Shown: positions 7,373 through 17,014, counted from the stretch's first letter. The stretch is 51,535 nt of DNA from Rubrobacteraceae bacterium (GCA_023511405.1 JAIMBO010000008.1:1-51535); one strand, 5' to 3'. A program made the numbers and translations. The notes: generated by a model not told the origin, from the sequence alone.

Positions 7373-8846
7373 GTGGGGCTCGAAGAGCGGGTCGGGGTGG
7401 TGATAGCGGGGAGTGGGTTCGCCGGGATCGGGATGGCGATCCGGCTGAGGCGGGAGGGGATCGAGGACTTCGTGGTGCTCGAGCGTGGGGGGGACGTGGC
7501 GGGACAACACCTATCCCGGAGCGGCTTGTGACGTACCCTCGCACCTGTATTCCTTTTCGTTCGCGCCGAACCCTGACTGGGAGCACAACTTCTCGCGGCA
7601 GCGGGAGATCCGGGAATATCTGCGGAGGTGTGCGCGGGAGTTTGGGATCATGGCCCACCTGCGCTGCGGGGTGGAGGTGCTGGAGGCGCGCTGGGACGAG
7701 GAGCCTGCGGAGTGGGAGGTCGAGACGAACCGCGGGGTTATACGGGCGCGGGTGTTCGTGAGCGCGATGGGGGCGCTGAGCGAGCCGAAGATCCCCGGGA
7801 TTCCCGGGCTCGAGGGGTTTCCGGGGAGGGTGTTCCACTCGGCGCGGTGGGATCACGGCTACGAGCTGCGCGGCAGGAGGGTCGCGGTCGTGGGCACCGG
7901 GGCTTCTGCGGTGCAGTTCGTCCCGGAGATACAGCCGGAGGTTGAGAGGCTCTACCTCTTCCAGCGGACGCCCCCGTGGGTCATCCCGCGCAGGGACAGG
8001 CGATACAGGGACTTCGAGCGGAGGCTCTTCCGTCGCGTGCCGGGGTATCAGCGGATGCTCCGGGGGCTCATCTACTGGGGGCGGGAGCTCTACGTCCTCG
8101 GGTTCGTCTACGACCGCAGGATCATGAAGGGCCTCGAGCTGCTGGCCAGGCGACATCTCGAGCGGCAGGTGAAGGATCCGGTATTGCGGCGCAAGCTCAC
8201 GCCGGACTACACGATAGGGTGCAAGAGGATCCTGCTCTCCAACGACTACTATCCCGCGCTCTGCCGGCCGAACGTCGAGGTGATCTGCTCGGGGCTCTCC
8301 CGGGTGAGGGGGAGCGAGGTCGTCGCGTCCGACGGTACGGCGCGGGAGGTGGACGCCATCATCTTCGCCACCGGCTTCCACGTGACCGACATGCCGGCCG
8401 CGGGGTTCATCCGGGGCCGCGGCGGGGTAACGCTCGCCGGGAGCTGGGAGGGCGGGATGCAGGCCTACCGGGGGACGACCGTCGCCGGGTTCCCCAACTT
8501 CTTTCTGCTGCTCGGGCCCAACACCGGGCTCGGGCACAACTCGCAGGTATTCATGATCGAGGTGCAGATAGAGCACGCGGTGGACTGCATCCGGCACCTG
8601 CGACGCTCCGGGGCCGCGACCGTGGAGGTGCGTCCCGAGGCGCAGCGAGCGTACAACGAGCGGGTGCAGCGGGCATTCCGGGGCACCGTGTGGACCGAGG
8701 GCGGGTGCAGGAGCTGGTACCTGGACGAGCAGGGGCGCAACACCACGCTGTGGCCCGGCTTCACCTGGCGTTTCTGGCTGCGCTCGCGCCGGATGGACCC
8801 CGCGGATTACCTGCTGGGAGAGAGGGAGAGGCTCGTAAGAGCGTAA
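7373..8846 (+). pseudogene. Baeyer-Villiger flavin monooxygenase, interrupted by a frameshift
   Basis: The gene is read in two frames. The first part (GTG at 7373, stop TGA at 7529-7531) carries the FAD site VVIAGSGFAGIGMA and ends in LERGGDVAG. The second frame (from 7485) continues with GGTWRDNTYPGAACD, the Baeyer-Villiger fingerprint FPGRVFHSARWD and the NADPH site VVGTGASAVQ. Family members run LERGGDVGGTW without a break. The break is explained if one copy of an 11-bp tandem unit (GTGGGGGGGAC) was lost near 7486-7499. A type I BVMO inserts oxygen next to a ketone to give an ester or lactone. AAGGGGTGGG precedes the GTG. It is either a recent loss, a phase-variable tract or a sequencing/assembly error; the rest of the frame is intact to 8846. 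Confidence 0.8.
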
Positions 8847-8864
8847 GGAAAAGAAAGGAGAAAG

Positions 8865-10061
8865 ATGACCGCCGACATAGGAAAAGCGCTCGGGACCGAC
8901 TACTACAAGGTCGAAGAGTGGATGAGCGAGGAAGACCGCAGGATCCGGGACAGGGTCAGGGACTTCTGCGACCGGGAGGTCATCCCGGTGATGGGCAGAT
9001 ACTGGAACAGGGAGGAGTTTCCCTTCGAGCTCGTGCCCAGGCTCGCGGAGCTGAACATCGCCGGGCACGTCATACCCAGGGAGTACGGCTGTCCCGAGAT
9101 GAGCAACCTGGCCGCAGGTCTCGTCATGATGGAGCTCTCGCGCGGCGACGGATCCCTGAGCACCTTCTTAGGGGTGCACTCCGGGCTCGCGATGACCTCC
9201 ATCGCCCTCTGCGGGAGCGAGGAGCAGCGGCAGAGGTGGCTGCCGCAGATGGCGCGGCTCGAGAAGATCGGGGCCTTCGCCCTCACCGAGCCCGACCACG
9301 GATCGGACGTGGTCATGCTCGAGACCACCGCCGAGAAGGACGGCGACGGGTGGGTCCTGAACGGCAGCAAGCGCTGGATCGGCAACGCCACCTTCGCCGA
9401 CGTCGTCGTGGTCTGGGCGCGCGACATGGAGGACGGCGAGATCAAAGGCTTCCTGGTGGAGAAGGGCACCGAGGGCTTCGAGACGGAGCGGATAGAGGGC
9501 AAGATCGGCAACCGCTCCTCCTGGCAGGCGAACATCACCCTGGAGAACGTCCGGGTGCCCGAGGAGAACCGGCTGGAGAACGCCAATTCCTTCGCCGACA
9601 CCTCCACCGTGCTCACCAACACCCGCTACGGGGTCGCCTGGCAGGCGCTCGGGCATGCTCTCGCCTGCTACGAGGCCGCGGTGAGCTACGTCAAGGAGCG
9701 TGAGATCTTCGGGATGCCCGAGGCGACCTTCCAGCTCACCCAGTACCGCCTGGCGGGGATGCTCGCCGACCTCACCCAGATGCAGCTCGTCTGCTTCCGG
9801 CTCGCCCAGCTCATGGACCAGGGGGAGCTCACCCACGGCCGGGCCTCGCTCGCCAAGCTCATCACCGCCAGGAAGGGGCGTCAGATCTGCGCGGAGGCCC
9901 GCGATCTTCTCGGGGGCAACGGTGTCCTCGTCGATTACCTCGTCGGCAAGCACCTGGCGGACATGGAGATCATCTACACCTACGAGGGGACAGACGCCGT
10001 ACAGTCTTTGATCGTGGGACGCTCCATCACCGGCGAGCAGGCGTTCGTCCCCGCCGGCTGA
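8865..10061 (+). CDS. Acyl-CoA dehydrogenase (glutaryl-CoA-dehydrogenase-like clade)
   Basis: This is a 398-residue flavoprotein dehydrogenase. FALTEPDHGSDV marks the FAD/substrate loop, TNTRYGVAWQALGHA contains Arg254 in the position typical of the glutaryl-CoA dehydrogenase group, and the catalytic base is Glu374 in TYEGTDAVQ. It introduces the first double bond of beta-oxidation or acts on a related short or dicarboxylic acyl-CoA. GAAAGGAGAAAG precedes the ATG. It starts 18 bp after the monooxygenase and leads into thiolase and the FadB-like gene, so all three belong to one operon. Glutaryl-CoA itself cannot be assumed as substrate. Confidence 0.9.
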   Translation: MTADIGKALGTDYYKVEEWMSEEDRRIRDRVRDFCDREVIPVMGRYWNREEFPFELVPRLAELNIAGHVIPREYGCPEMSNLAAGLVMMELSRGDGSLSTFLGVHSGLAMTSIALCGSEEQRQRWLPQMARLEKIGAFALTEPDHGSDVVMLETTAEKDGDGWVLNGSKRWIGNATFADVVVVWARDMEDGEIKGFLVEKGTEGFETERIEGKIGNRSSWQANITLENVRVPEENRLENANSFADTSTVLTNTRYGVAWQALGHALACYEAAVSYVKEREIFGMPEATFQLTQYRLAGMLADLTQMQLVCFRLAQLMDQGELTHGRASLAKLITARKGRQICAEARDLLGGNGVLVDYLVGKHLADMEIIYTYEGTDAVQSLIVGRSITGEQAFVPAG

Positions 10062-10082
10062 GCCACGGAGGAGATATCCGAT

Positions 10083-11378
10083 ATGGCAGAGCAGCGCAAC
10101 GTCGTTCTGGTCGACGGTGCGAGGACCCCGTTCATGCGGTCCGGCACCGCCTACCTGAGCCAGACATCCTACGATCTGGCCCGCACCGTGCTCCGGGGTC
10201 TCCTGGAGCGCACCGCGATCCCGCCGGGGGACGTGGGCTACGTGGTGATGGGCACCGTCATCCAGAACATCCGCACCTCGAACGTCGCCCGCGACGCGTC
10301 TCTCGCGGCCGGGATCCCGAACTCCGTCCCGGCGCACACCGTCACGATGGCCTGTATCTCCTCCAACCAGGCCATAACGAGCGCGCTCGAGACTATCCGG
10401 GCCGGAAACGCCGCCGCCGCGATCGCCGGTGGGGTGGAGGTCATGTCCGACACCCCGCCCCAGTTCGAGAAGAAGGTGCGCGAGCGGCTCTTCGAGGCGC
10501 AGAGCTTCAAATCCCCGCTGGAGTTCCGGAAGCTGCTCGCGGGGATGAGCCCGAGCGACTTCCTCCCCCGCGCCCCCACCATCTCCGAGTACTCCACCGG
10601 GGAGCTGATGGGCGAGAGCGCCGACAGGCTCGCCGCCGCCTTCGGGGTCGGCCGAAGGGAGCAGGACGAGTACGCCCTGCGCACCCACACCCTGGCGGCC
10701 AAGGCCACCGACAGCGGACGGCTCTCGGAGGAGATACTGCCGATCGCCGTCCCGCCGGACTTCGAGCTCCTCACCGAGGACAACACCATCCGCCGGGACA
10801 CCAGCCTGGAGAAGCTCGCGAAGCTACCCCCGGCCTTCGTGAAGCCCTTCGGCACCGTGACGGCGGGCAACTCCTCCCCGCTCACCGACGGTGCCTCTGC
10901 GGTGCTCCTGATGGAGGAGGAGGACGCGCGCGCCTCCGGCTACGAGCCGAAGGCGCGCCTTTTGGACTATCTGTACGTGGCGCAGGATCCGGGCGAGGAG
11001 CTCCTTCTCGGCCCGGCCTACGCCGTCCCCAGGCTGCTCGAGCGCAACGGACTCTCGCTCTCCGACATAGACGTCATCGAGATCCACGAGGCCTTCGCCG
11101 GGCAGGTGCTCGCGGTGTTGAAGGCGCTGGGGTCCGCGCAGTTCGCCTGCGAGAGGCTCGGGCGCAGCCGGCCGGTCGGGGAGGTGGAGATGGAGAAGGT
11201 CAACGCCTGGGGCGGCTCGGTCTCCCTCGGGCACCCCTTCGGGGCCACGGGGGCGCGGCTCGTGACCACCGCCGCCCACCGCCTCGAGGATGAGGATGGG
11301 GCCCTTGCCATCGTCACCGCCTGCGCGGCGGGCGGGCTGGGTCACGCCATGCTGATCGAACGCACCGGGGAGGAGTGA
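10083..11378 (+). CDS. Acetyl-CoA acyltransferase (thiolase, FadI-like)
   Basis: The thiolase has 431 residues. The nucleophile is Cys91 (TMACISSNQA); His384 (LGHPFGATG) and Cys414 (TACAAGGLG) complete the active site. It performs the final thiolytic step of beta-oxidation, releasing acetyl-CoA. The length of about 430 and the following FadJ-like partner match the FadI/HADHB type rather than the shorter 390-residue thiolases. GGAGGAGATATCCG precedes the ATG. Only 3 bp separate its stop from the next start, so the two gene products are probably made together and may form a complex. Confidence 0.93.
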   Translation: MAEQRNVVLVDGARTPFMRSGTAYLSQTSYDLARTVLRGLLERTAIPPGDVGYVVMGTVIQNIRTSNVARDASLAAGIPNSVPAHTVTMACISSNQAITSALETIRAGNAAAAIAGGVEVMSDTPPQFEKKVRERLFEAQSFKSPLEFRKLLAGMSPSDFLPRAPTISEYSTGELMGESADRLAAAFGVGRREQDEYALRTHTLAAKATDSGRLSEEILPIAVPPDFELLTEDNTIRRDTSLEKLAKLPPAFVKPFGTVTAGNSSPLTDGASAVLLMEEEDARASGYEPKARLLDYLYVAQDPGEELLLGPAYAVPRLLERNGLSLSDIDVIEIHEAFAGQVLAVLKALGSAQFACERLGRSRPVGEVEMEKVNAWGGSVSLGHPFGATGARLVTTAAHRLEDEDGALAIVTACAAGGLGHAMLIERTGEE

Positions 11379-11381
11379 AAG

Positions 11382-13490
11382 GTGGGTTACCTCGACGTCT
11401 ACACCGAGGACGGGATCGCGCTCGTCTATCTGGACCAGCTCGACAGCAAGGTGAACACGCTCACCACCGATGCCCTCGGCGAGTTCGAGTCCACCCTCGA
11501 CGAGCTCGAGCGCGACGACGACATCCTGGGGGCCGTCCTGATCAGCGCGAAGAAGGACTCCTTCGTCGTGGGGGCGGACATAAAGGAGTTCTCCGAACTC
11601 GAGAGCCCCGAGGAGGTCAAAGGGATCATACGCAAGGGACACGAACTGCTCGGGAGGCTCGAATCCTCCCCGAAACCCGTCGTCGCCGCCGTCCACGGCC
11701 CGGCGCTCGGCGGAGGGCTCGAGCTCGCCCTCGCCTGCCACTACCGCATCGCCACCGACCACCCGGCCACCAAGTTCGGCTTCCCGGAGGTGATGCTCGG
11801 GCTGCTGCCCGCCCTCGGCGGGACCCAGCGCTTCACCCGGCTCGTCGGGGTGCAGAAAGCACTCGAGATCATAACCACCGGCAGGAACGTTTATCCCTCC
11901 CAGGCGAAGAAGATAGGACTCGTCGACGCCTTGATCCACCCGGAGGGCCTCCTCGAGGCGTCCAAGCGCGCCGCCCGCGGCCTGGCCGAGGGTTCCCTGA
12001 AGCCCTCCCGCAGAAAGCCCTCCCTGCGCGAGAGGCTCCTGGAGGAGACCCCCTTGAGCAGGGTCGTCTACGACCGGGCGCACCAGATGGCCGAGAAGCA
12101 GGCCCGCGGCAACTACCCGGCGATCCCGAAGATAATAGAGTGCATCCGCGTCGGGCAGAAGGAGGGGATCGAGGCCGGCTTCGAGGCCGAGCGGGAGGCC
12201 TTCGCCTCGCTGCTCTTCACCCCGGAGTCGAGGGCCTTGAGGAACCTGTTCTTCCTCAAGACCGCCGCCGAGAAGAACCCTTGCGCGGGGCGGGAGAAGG
12301 ACGTCCGGACCGTCGGGGTGCTCGGGGCCGGGCTCATGGGCGGCGGGATCGCGCAGGTGAGCGCGGTCCAGGCCGGGAGGAAGGTGCTGCTGAAGGACGC
12401 CCGCCTGGAGCTCGCGGCGAAAGGGCGCGGCGAGATCTACAAGAACCTCAGCCGCCGCATCGGAAAGGGGATGAGCGCCTTCGAGCGCGACCGGGCCATC
12501 GAGAGGATCATACCCATCGAGGACTACGCCCCGCTCGCCGGGGCCGACATCGTCATAGAGGCCGTCCCGGAGGACCTCGAGCTCAAGCGGGAGACGATCC
12601 GCGAGCTCGAGGCGGTGGGCAAAGAAGACCTCGTCATCGCATCGAACACCTCGGCGATCCCGATCACCGAGATCTCCGCCGGGGCCAGGCGCCCCGAGCG
12701 CATCGTCGGGATGCACTACTTCTCACCGGTGCCCCGGATGCCGCTGCTCGAGGTGGTGCGCAAGGAGGACACCCCGGAGTGGGTGCTCGCCACCTGCATT
12801 AACGAGGGGCTCGCGCAGGGGAAGACCGTGATCACGGTGAACGACGGCCCGGGCTTCTACACCACCCGCATCCTCGCCTTCTACATAAACGAGGCGCTCC
12901 TGCTGCTGGAGGAGGGAGCGGCCGTCGACGCCATCGACGAGGCGATGATGGACTTCGGCTTCCCCGTGGGGCCGCTGAAGCTCCTCGACGAGGTGGGCAT
13001 AGACACCGGCGTGAAGATAAACGAGGTGCTCCACCCGCTCTTCGAGGCCCGTGCGCTGCGCACGAGCGATCGGGGCGGCGAGGTGGTCGCCGCCGGCTAC
13101 AAGGGCCGCAAGAGCGGCCGCGGCTTCTATCTCTACGAGGGCAGGGACAAAGGGAAGGTGAATCCCGAGGTCTACGAGTACCTCGGTACCCGGCGCAGGC
13201 AGATCCCCGCCCGCGCCATCCAGGACCGCCTCTCGATGATGATGGTCTCCGAGGCGGTGCGCTGCCTGGAGGAGGGGATCCTCACCTCCCACCGGGACGG
13301 AGACGTGGGCGCGGTCTTCGGGCTCGGGTTCGCCCCGTTCCGCGGCGGCCCGTTCTGGCACCTGGACAATATGGGCCTCGACAGGGCCCTCGTGAAGCTC
13401 AACAACCTCCGCTCGGCCTACGGCGAGCGCTTCGCCCCTCCGGCCCTGCTCGAGGAGCGGGCCTCCGCGGACAGGGGCTTCTACTCCTGA
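11382..13490 (+). CDS. Fusion enoyl-CoA hydratase / 3-hydroxyacyl-CoA dehydrogenase (FadB/FadJ type)
   Basis: This 702-residue protein has two activities. The N-terminal crotonase part shows [26 protein letters not shown] with Glu114, and [14 protein letters not shown] with Glu136. The dehydrogenase part begins with [12 protein letters not shown] (about 315-322), followed by [20 protein letters not shown] and [17 protein letters not shown], then the two C-terminal helical domains. It hydrates the enoyl-CoA and oxidises the hydroxyacyl-CoA with NAD. The start is GTG at 11382; GAGGAGTGAAAG across the thiolase stop serves as ribosome site. With the thiolase it forms a trifunctional-enzyme pair. 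Length is normal. Confidence 0.94.
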   Translation: MGYLDVYTEDGIALVYLDQLDSKVNTLTTDALGEFESTLDELERDDDILGAVLISAKKDSFVVGADIKEFSELESPEEVKGIIRKGHELLGRLESSPKPVVAAVHGPALGGGLELALACHYRIATDHPATKFGFPEVMLGLLPALGGTQRFTRLVGVQKALEIITTGRNVYPSQAKKIGLVDALIHPEGLLEASKRAARGLAEGSLKPSRRKPSLRERLLEETPLSRVVYDRAHQMAEKQARGNYPAIPKIIECIRVGQKEGIEAGFEAEREAFASLLFTPESRALRNLFFLKTAAEKNPCAGREKDVRTVGVLGAGLMGGGIAQVSAVQAGRKVLLKDARLELAAKGRGEIYKNLSRRIGKGMSAFERDRAIERIIPIEDYAPLAGADIVIEAVPEDLELKRETIRELEAVGKEDLVIASNTSAIPITEISAGARRPERIVGMHYFSPVPRMPLLEVVRKEDTPEWVLATCINEGLAQGKTVITVNDGPGFYTTRILAFYINEALLLLEEGAAVDAIDEAMMDFGFPVGPLKLLDEVGIDTGVKINEVLHPLFEARALRTSDRGGEVVAAGYKGRKSGRGFYLYEGRDKGKVNPEVYEYLGTRRRQIPARAIQDRLSMMMVSEAVRCLEEGILTSHRDGDVGAVFGLGFAPFRGGPFWHLDNMGLDRALVKLNNLRSAYGERFAPPALLEERASADRGFYS

Positions 13491-13501
13491 AAGGAGCCGC
13501 C

Positions 13502-14260
13502 GTGCGCCGGAACATCCTCATCACCGGCGCGAGCTCCGGCCTCGGGCGGGGGATGGCGCGCGAGTTCGCCGCCCGGGGCCGCAACCTCGCCCTCTGCGCC
13601 CGCAGGCTGGAGCTCCTGGAGGAGCTTAGAGAGGAACTCGCGGCGCGGCACCCCGGTATCCGCATCGGCGTCCGCCGCCTCGACGTGAACGACCACGAGG
13701 CGGTCTTCCGCGTCTTCCGGGAGCTCGACGCCGAACTCGGCGGCCTCGACCGCGTCGTCGTGAACGCCGGGATCGGCAAGGGCCAGCCCGTCGGAACCGG
13801 CTACTTCCACGCCAACCGCGAGACGGCCGAGACCGACTTCGTCGCCGCCCTCGCCCAGTGCGAGGCGGCGATGGAGCTCTTCCGCGAGAGAGGCGCGGGG
13901 CACCTCGTCGTGATCTCCTCGGTCGCCGCCGTCCGGGGACTTCCGGGGAGCATGACCGCCTACTCGGCCTCGAAGGCCGCGCTGGCCGCGCTGGCGGAGG
14001 GCCTCCGGGCCGACGTGTCCGGTACTCCCATAAAGGTCAGCACCCTCTATCCGGGCTACATCCGCACGCAGATGAACGAGCGGGCGGGGAAGATGCCGTT
14101 CATGATCGGCGTGGAGGAAGGCTCGCGCCTGCTCACAGAGGCGATGGAGCGCGAGCCCGCCGGGGCCTATGTTCCCTCCTGGCCCTGGCGACCGCTCGCC
14201 TTTGCGCTGCGCCGCCTGCCCACAAGCGTTCTGGCCAGGATGCTTCAGAGGTTTCCTTAG
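13502..14260 (+). CDS. Short-chain dehydrogenase/reductase
   Basis: This 252-residue classical SDR has TGASSGLGRG at residues 8-17, VNAG at 87-90 and the catalytic set Ser140, Tyr154, Lys158 (AYSASKAAL). Arg residues after the second strand (CARRLELLEEL) favour NADP(H). Its closest general likeness is to SDRs annotated in mycobacterial fatty acid and steroid clusters. GAAAGGAGCC precedes the GTG start. It is the last gene of the operon and converges on the P450, sharing four bases at the 3' ends. Its substrate is unknown. Confidence 0.9.
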   Translation: MRRNILITGASSGLGRGMAREFAARGRNLALCARRLELLEELREELAARHPGIRIGVRRLDVNDHEAVFRVFRELDAELGGLDRVVVNAGIGKGQPVGTGYFHANRETAETDFVAALAQCEAAMELFRERGAGHLVVISSVAAVRGLPGSMTAYSASKAALAALAEGLRADVSGTPIKVSTLYPGYIRTQMNERAGKMPFMIGVEEGSRLLTEAMEREPAGAYVPSWPWRPLAFALRRLPTSVLARMLQRFP

Positions 14261-15591
14261 CGCTCCTCGAGCACCATCGGCGGCAGTCCCCGCTTCCTGC
14301 CGCCGCGGTGGGCGGGGCGCAGCGTCACCGTCGGCCGCAGCGTGACCTCCTCGTGCGGGTCCAGGTAGCGCAGCCGGTACCGGCGGGCGATGGAGGCCAG
14401 GATGAGAGGCCCCTCCGTCTCCGCGAAGGGTTTGCCGATGCACTGGCGGGGACCCCCGCCGAACGGGAAATATGCGTAGCGGGGGATCCCATCGGTGGAT
14501 CCGTCGAGCCATCGCCCGGGACGGAAAGCGAGTGGATCTTCGAAGAACTCGGGGTCGCGGTGGTTCACCCACTGGCTCACGAGCACCTCGGTCCCCTCGG
14601 GCAGGGTGTAGCCGCAGACCTCCACGTCCTCCACCGCCTCGCGGCTGAAGGCGTAGATCGGCGGGTAGATGCGCATCGCCTCCCTGAAGACCGCCGAGGT
14701 ATGGCGCAGCTCCGCCACGTCTTCGGCCCCGGGTTCTCTGTCTCCCAGGGCGTCCCTCGCCTCCGCGGCCAGCCTCTCGTCCACCTCCGGATGGTGCGCG
14801 AGCAGGTGGAAGCACCACCCGAGCGCGACCGCCGTCGTCTCGTGCCCGGCGGCGAAGATCGTTATGACCTCGTCTCTCACCTGCCGGTCGTTCATCCCCT
14901 CGCCGCTTCGCTCGTCTCTCGCCTCGAGCAGCATGTCCAGCAGGTCGCCCTCCTGCCGCTCCTCCCTCCTCTGGGCGATGATCCGGTGGATGATCTCATC
15001 CAGCACCTTCATCGACCGCCGGTAGCGCAGGTTGGCCGGCGTCGGGATCGTCTCGGGCACCGGATAGAAGTTCCTTCCCGGACCTTCGAGCCTCTCCCCG
15101 ATCGGCACCAGCGCCCGCGCCACCTCCCCGGAAACCTCACGCACGTCCGCCCCGAACATCACGATGTTGACTATCCTCAGCGTCAGCGCGGACATCTCCC
15201 GCTGGACGTCTACCACGTCCCCATCGCGCCACCCGTCGAGCATCTCCCGCGTACACCGGGACATCGTGCGCACGTACTCCGCGATCCTCGCACGGTGGAA
15301 GGCCGGTTGCTCGAGCCTGCGCTGCCGCCTCCAGAAGTCCCCCTCGCTCAACAGGAGACCGTTCCCCATGAACCCCAGGCTGTTCCTCTCCACTATGCCC
15401 TTGCGGAAACTGCGGCTCTTCGCCGCGAGTACCTGACCCACCCCCTCCGGGTCGAAGACGAGCCATACGTGAGCCGGAACCCACGTCCGGACGATCCTCC
15501 CCCGCCCCCTCGCCTCCTCCAGCGCCCCAAGCGGATCTCGTGACGCCCTCACCGGAAACTCCCGGAAGACCGGCGGTGGATTTCCCAGCAT
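14257..15591 (-). CDS. Cytochrome P450
   Basis: This is a 444-residue soluble P450. The I-helix oxygen motif is AAGHETT (248-253), the ExxR pair is Glu304/Arg307 (EAMRIYPP), and the haem-binding loop is FPFGGGPRQCIGK with the axial Cys384. Its oxygen-motif, EAMR and haem-loop context resembles the fatty acid/alkane hydroxylase-like families (CYP102/CYP4-like) more than the CYP105 group, though no subfamily is assigned. It would hydroxylate a hydrophobic substrate, feeding the SDR and ALDH. No redox partner is present in the window. AGAGGGGCG precedes the ATG. Its start lies 18 bp from the TetR operator at 15609, and the TetR gene is divergent, so repression is very likely. Confidence 0.95.
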   Translation of the reverse strand: MLGNPPPVFREFPVRASRDPLGALEEARGRGRIVRTWVPAHVWLVFDPEGVGQVLAAKSRSFRKGIVERNSLGFMGNGLLLSEGDFWRRQRRLEQPAFHRARIAEYVRTMSRCTREMLDGWRDGDVVDVQREMSALTLRIVNIVMFGADVREVSGEVARALVPIGERLEGPGRNFYPVPETIPTPANLRYRRSMKVLDEIIHRIIAQRREERQEGDLLDMLLEARDERSGEGMNDRQVRDEVITIFAAGHETTAVALGWCFHLLAHHPEVDERLAAEARDALGDREPGAEDVAELRHTSAVFREAMRIYPPIYAFSREAVEDVEVCGYTLPEGTEVLVSQWVNHRDPEFFEDPLAFRPGRWLDGSTDGIPRYAYFPFGGGPRQCIGKPFAETEGPLILASIARRYRLRYLDPHEEVTLRPTVTLRPAHRGGRKRGLPPMVLEER

Positions 15592-15608
15592 CTTCGCCCC
15601 TCTCTATA

Positions 15609-15625
15609 TGACTGACGATCAGTCG
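15609..15625. promoter_or_regulatory. TetR-type operator between P450 and TetR genes
   Basis: TGACTGACGATCAGTCG is the shared palindrome with one mismatch in the right arm. It lies in the 96-bp divergent region in front of both the P450 and the TetR gene. This places the TetR at 15688 as the likely binder of all copies. Confidence 0.7.
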
Positions 15626-15687
15626 GAAATATTATATAGTAGCGGGGTGAGTGTTTTCGGGATTTTCTCTGGGGTAGAATCGGGAGG

Positions 15688-16278
15688 ATGGATGAGGTGG
15701 TGTCGAAGGTAGCTGACCGCAGGGAGCAGCTTCTGGCTGCGGCGCGGGCGGTGCTCGCCGAGAAGGGTTTGGAGGGGGCGAGGGTCTCTGAGATCGTGAA
15801 GCGTGCCGGGGTTTCGCAGGGTACGTTCTATCTGTACTTTCCGTCGAAGGTCTCTTTGGTGGAGGAGTTCAACCGCCAGATGCACCGGGACGTGCAGAGG
15901 GCCGTATTCGAGGCCGTGGAGCGGGCGGGGAGCATAGGGGAGGCGATAGAGTCTTCCGTCAAGGTTGCGCTCGAGGAGATGGGCCGCTACCGGGACATAC
16001 TCGGGGTCGTCATCAGCCGGCTGGGTTTCTACGAGGACTCGGCGCGGCTGGAGGATCTCGAGCTTCCCTACCGTCAGATGGTCTCGCGTCTGATCGAGAA
16101 GGGACAGGAGATGGGGGAGGTGGATCTTTCGCTCGACCCCCAGATGACCGCGAGGATCATAGTCGGCCTCATAGAGCGGGCCGGCGCCGACTGTTACGTC
16201 TACGAGCCCAGCCTGCCGGCCGATCGGTTCGTCGCCGAGGTCGCCCGTTTCATACGCGGCGCTTTGGGCGTTCGCTGA
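15688..16278 (+). CDS. TetR-family regulator, likely repressor of the lipid regulon
   Basis: The protein has 196 residues. The N-terminal TetR HTH covers about residues 12-58 (RREQLLAAARAVLAEKG ... RVSEIVKRAGVSQGTFYLYF), followed by an all-helical ligand domain. The start is uncertain: GGGAGG touches the ATG at 15688, while the in-frame GTG codons at 15697 and 15700 have better spacing. The gene adjoins an operator copy and is divergent from the P450. By analogy with FadR and similar lipid-responsive TetR proteins, an acyl-CoA or pathway intermediate may release it from DNA; this is inference. It is not possible to say from sequence whether it or the next TetR binds the TGACTGA sites, but position favours this one. 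Confidence 0.9.
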   Translation: MDEVVSKVADRREQLLAAARAVLAEKGLEGARVSEIVKRAGVSQGTFYLYFPSKVSLVEEFNRQMHRDVQRAVFEAVERAGSIGEAIESSVKVALEEMGRYRDILGVVISRLGFYEDSARLEDLELPYRQMVSRLIEKGQEMGEVDLSLDPQMTARIIVGLIERAGADCYVYEPSLPADRFVAEVARFIRGALGVR

Positions 16279-16381
16279 ACGCTTTCACCGCCCGTCCTTG
16301 CCGCCAACCACCGCCGCTAGTATAGTCTGCGGAGAAGACCGTACGGCCCGTCTCGGGCGACGCGAGATGCGGAGGTGATAT

Positions 16382-16996
16382 ATGGTGCGCGGGAGATCCC
16401 CGGACGGTGGTGGTAATCAACGGATGAAATCTTCCGGACGGATGACCGGGGAGCAGCGGCGCAGCATGGTGATAGACGCGGCCATCGCCGAGTTTGCGGT
16501 GTATGGTCTGTACGGTGTCTCGACGGACACCATAGCCGACCGGGTGGGGGTTTCGCAGCCTTATGTGATCCGATTGTTTGGCTCCAAGAAGAACCTGTTC
16601 CTGGAGGCGGGGAGGCGAGTCTTCGAGCGCATTCTGGCCGCCTTCGAGGAAGAGGTGGAGAAGGATCCGGAGGATACCCTCAGCGCGGTGCAGCGGGCGT
16701 ATGTGGGGCTTCTGGCGCGGCGGGAGGAGCTTCTCATGCTGCTGCAGTTCTTCGCGGCCTGCGAGGACGACGAGGTGCGGCGAGCCGTGCACGAGGGGAT
16801 GGAGAAGCTCTACACTTACATAAAGGAGCGGTCGGAGGCGGACAGCGAGACGATCAGGGAGCTGTTCACGCTGGCGATCATGCGCACCGTCTCGGTGGGT
16901 GCCGGATTCTCCGAAGCAGCACGAGAGAGCGAGTGGGCGCGGGTGCTGCTCGGGCTCGAGGCCGAGAGCGCCGAGAGGGACGTGAGGTCTTCCTGA
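16382..16996 (+). CDS. TetR-family regulator
   Basis: This second TetR has 204 residues. An N-terminal tail of about 25 polar residues leads into the HTH (QRRSMVIDAAIAEFAVYG ... STDTIADRVGVSQPYVIRLF, about 26-70), then a helical C-terminal domain. QPYVIRLF in place of the usual xTxYxYF recognition end is typical of one TetR subgroup with a wide effector range. GGAGGTGATAT precedes the ATG. It is separated from the first TetR by about 100 bp and could be its own unit. It may bind the second motif class (3687, 18085, 19042); no direct evidence. Confidence 0.88.
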   Translation: MVRGRSPDGGGNQRMKSSGRMTGEQRRSMVIDAAIAEFAVYGLYGVSTDTIADRVGVSQPYVIRLFGSKKNLFLEAGRRVFERILAAFEEEVEKDPEDTLSAVQRAYVGLLARREELLMLLQFFAACEDDEVRRAVHEGMEKLYTYIKERSEADSETIRELFTLAIMRTVSVGAGFSEAARESEWARVLLGLEAESAERDVRSS

Positions 16997-17014
16997 GCGT
17001 CGGTGTGTCCGCGC

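Noticed and set aside
7311-9068. 585-codon minus-strand frame across the monooxygenase
   Set aside because: No domain motif; the BVMO fingerprint is on the plus strand. Considered as a reason for the frameshift but not supported.
10824-12716. 630-codon minus-strand frame across thiolase/FadB
   Set aside because: Shadow of well-supported beta-oxidation genes.
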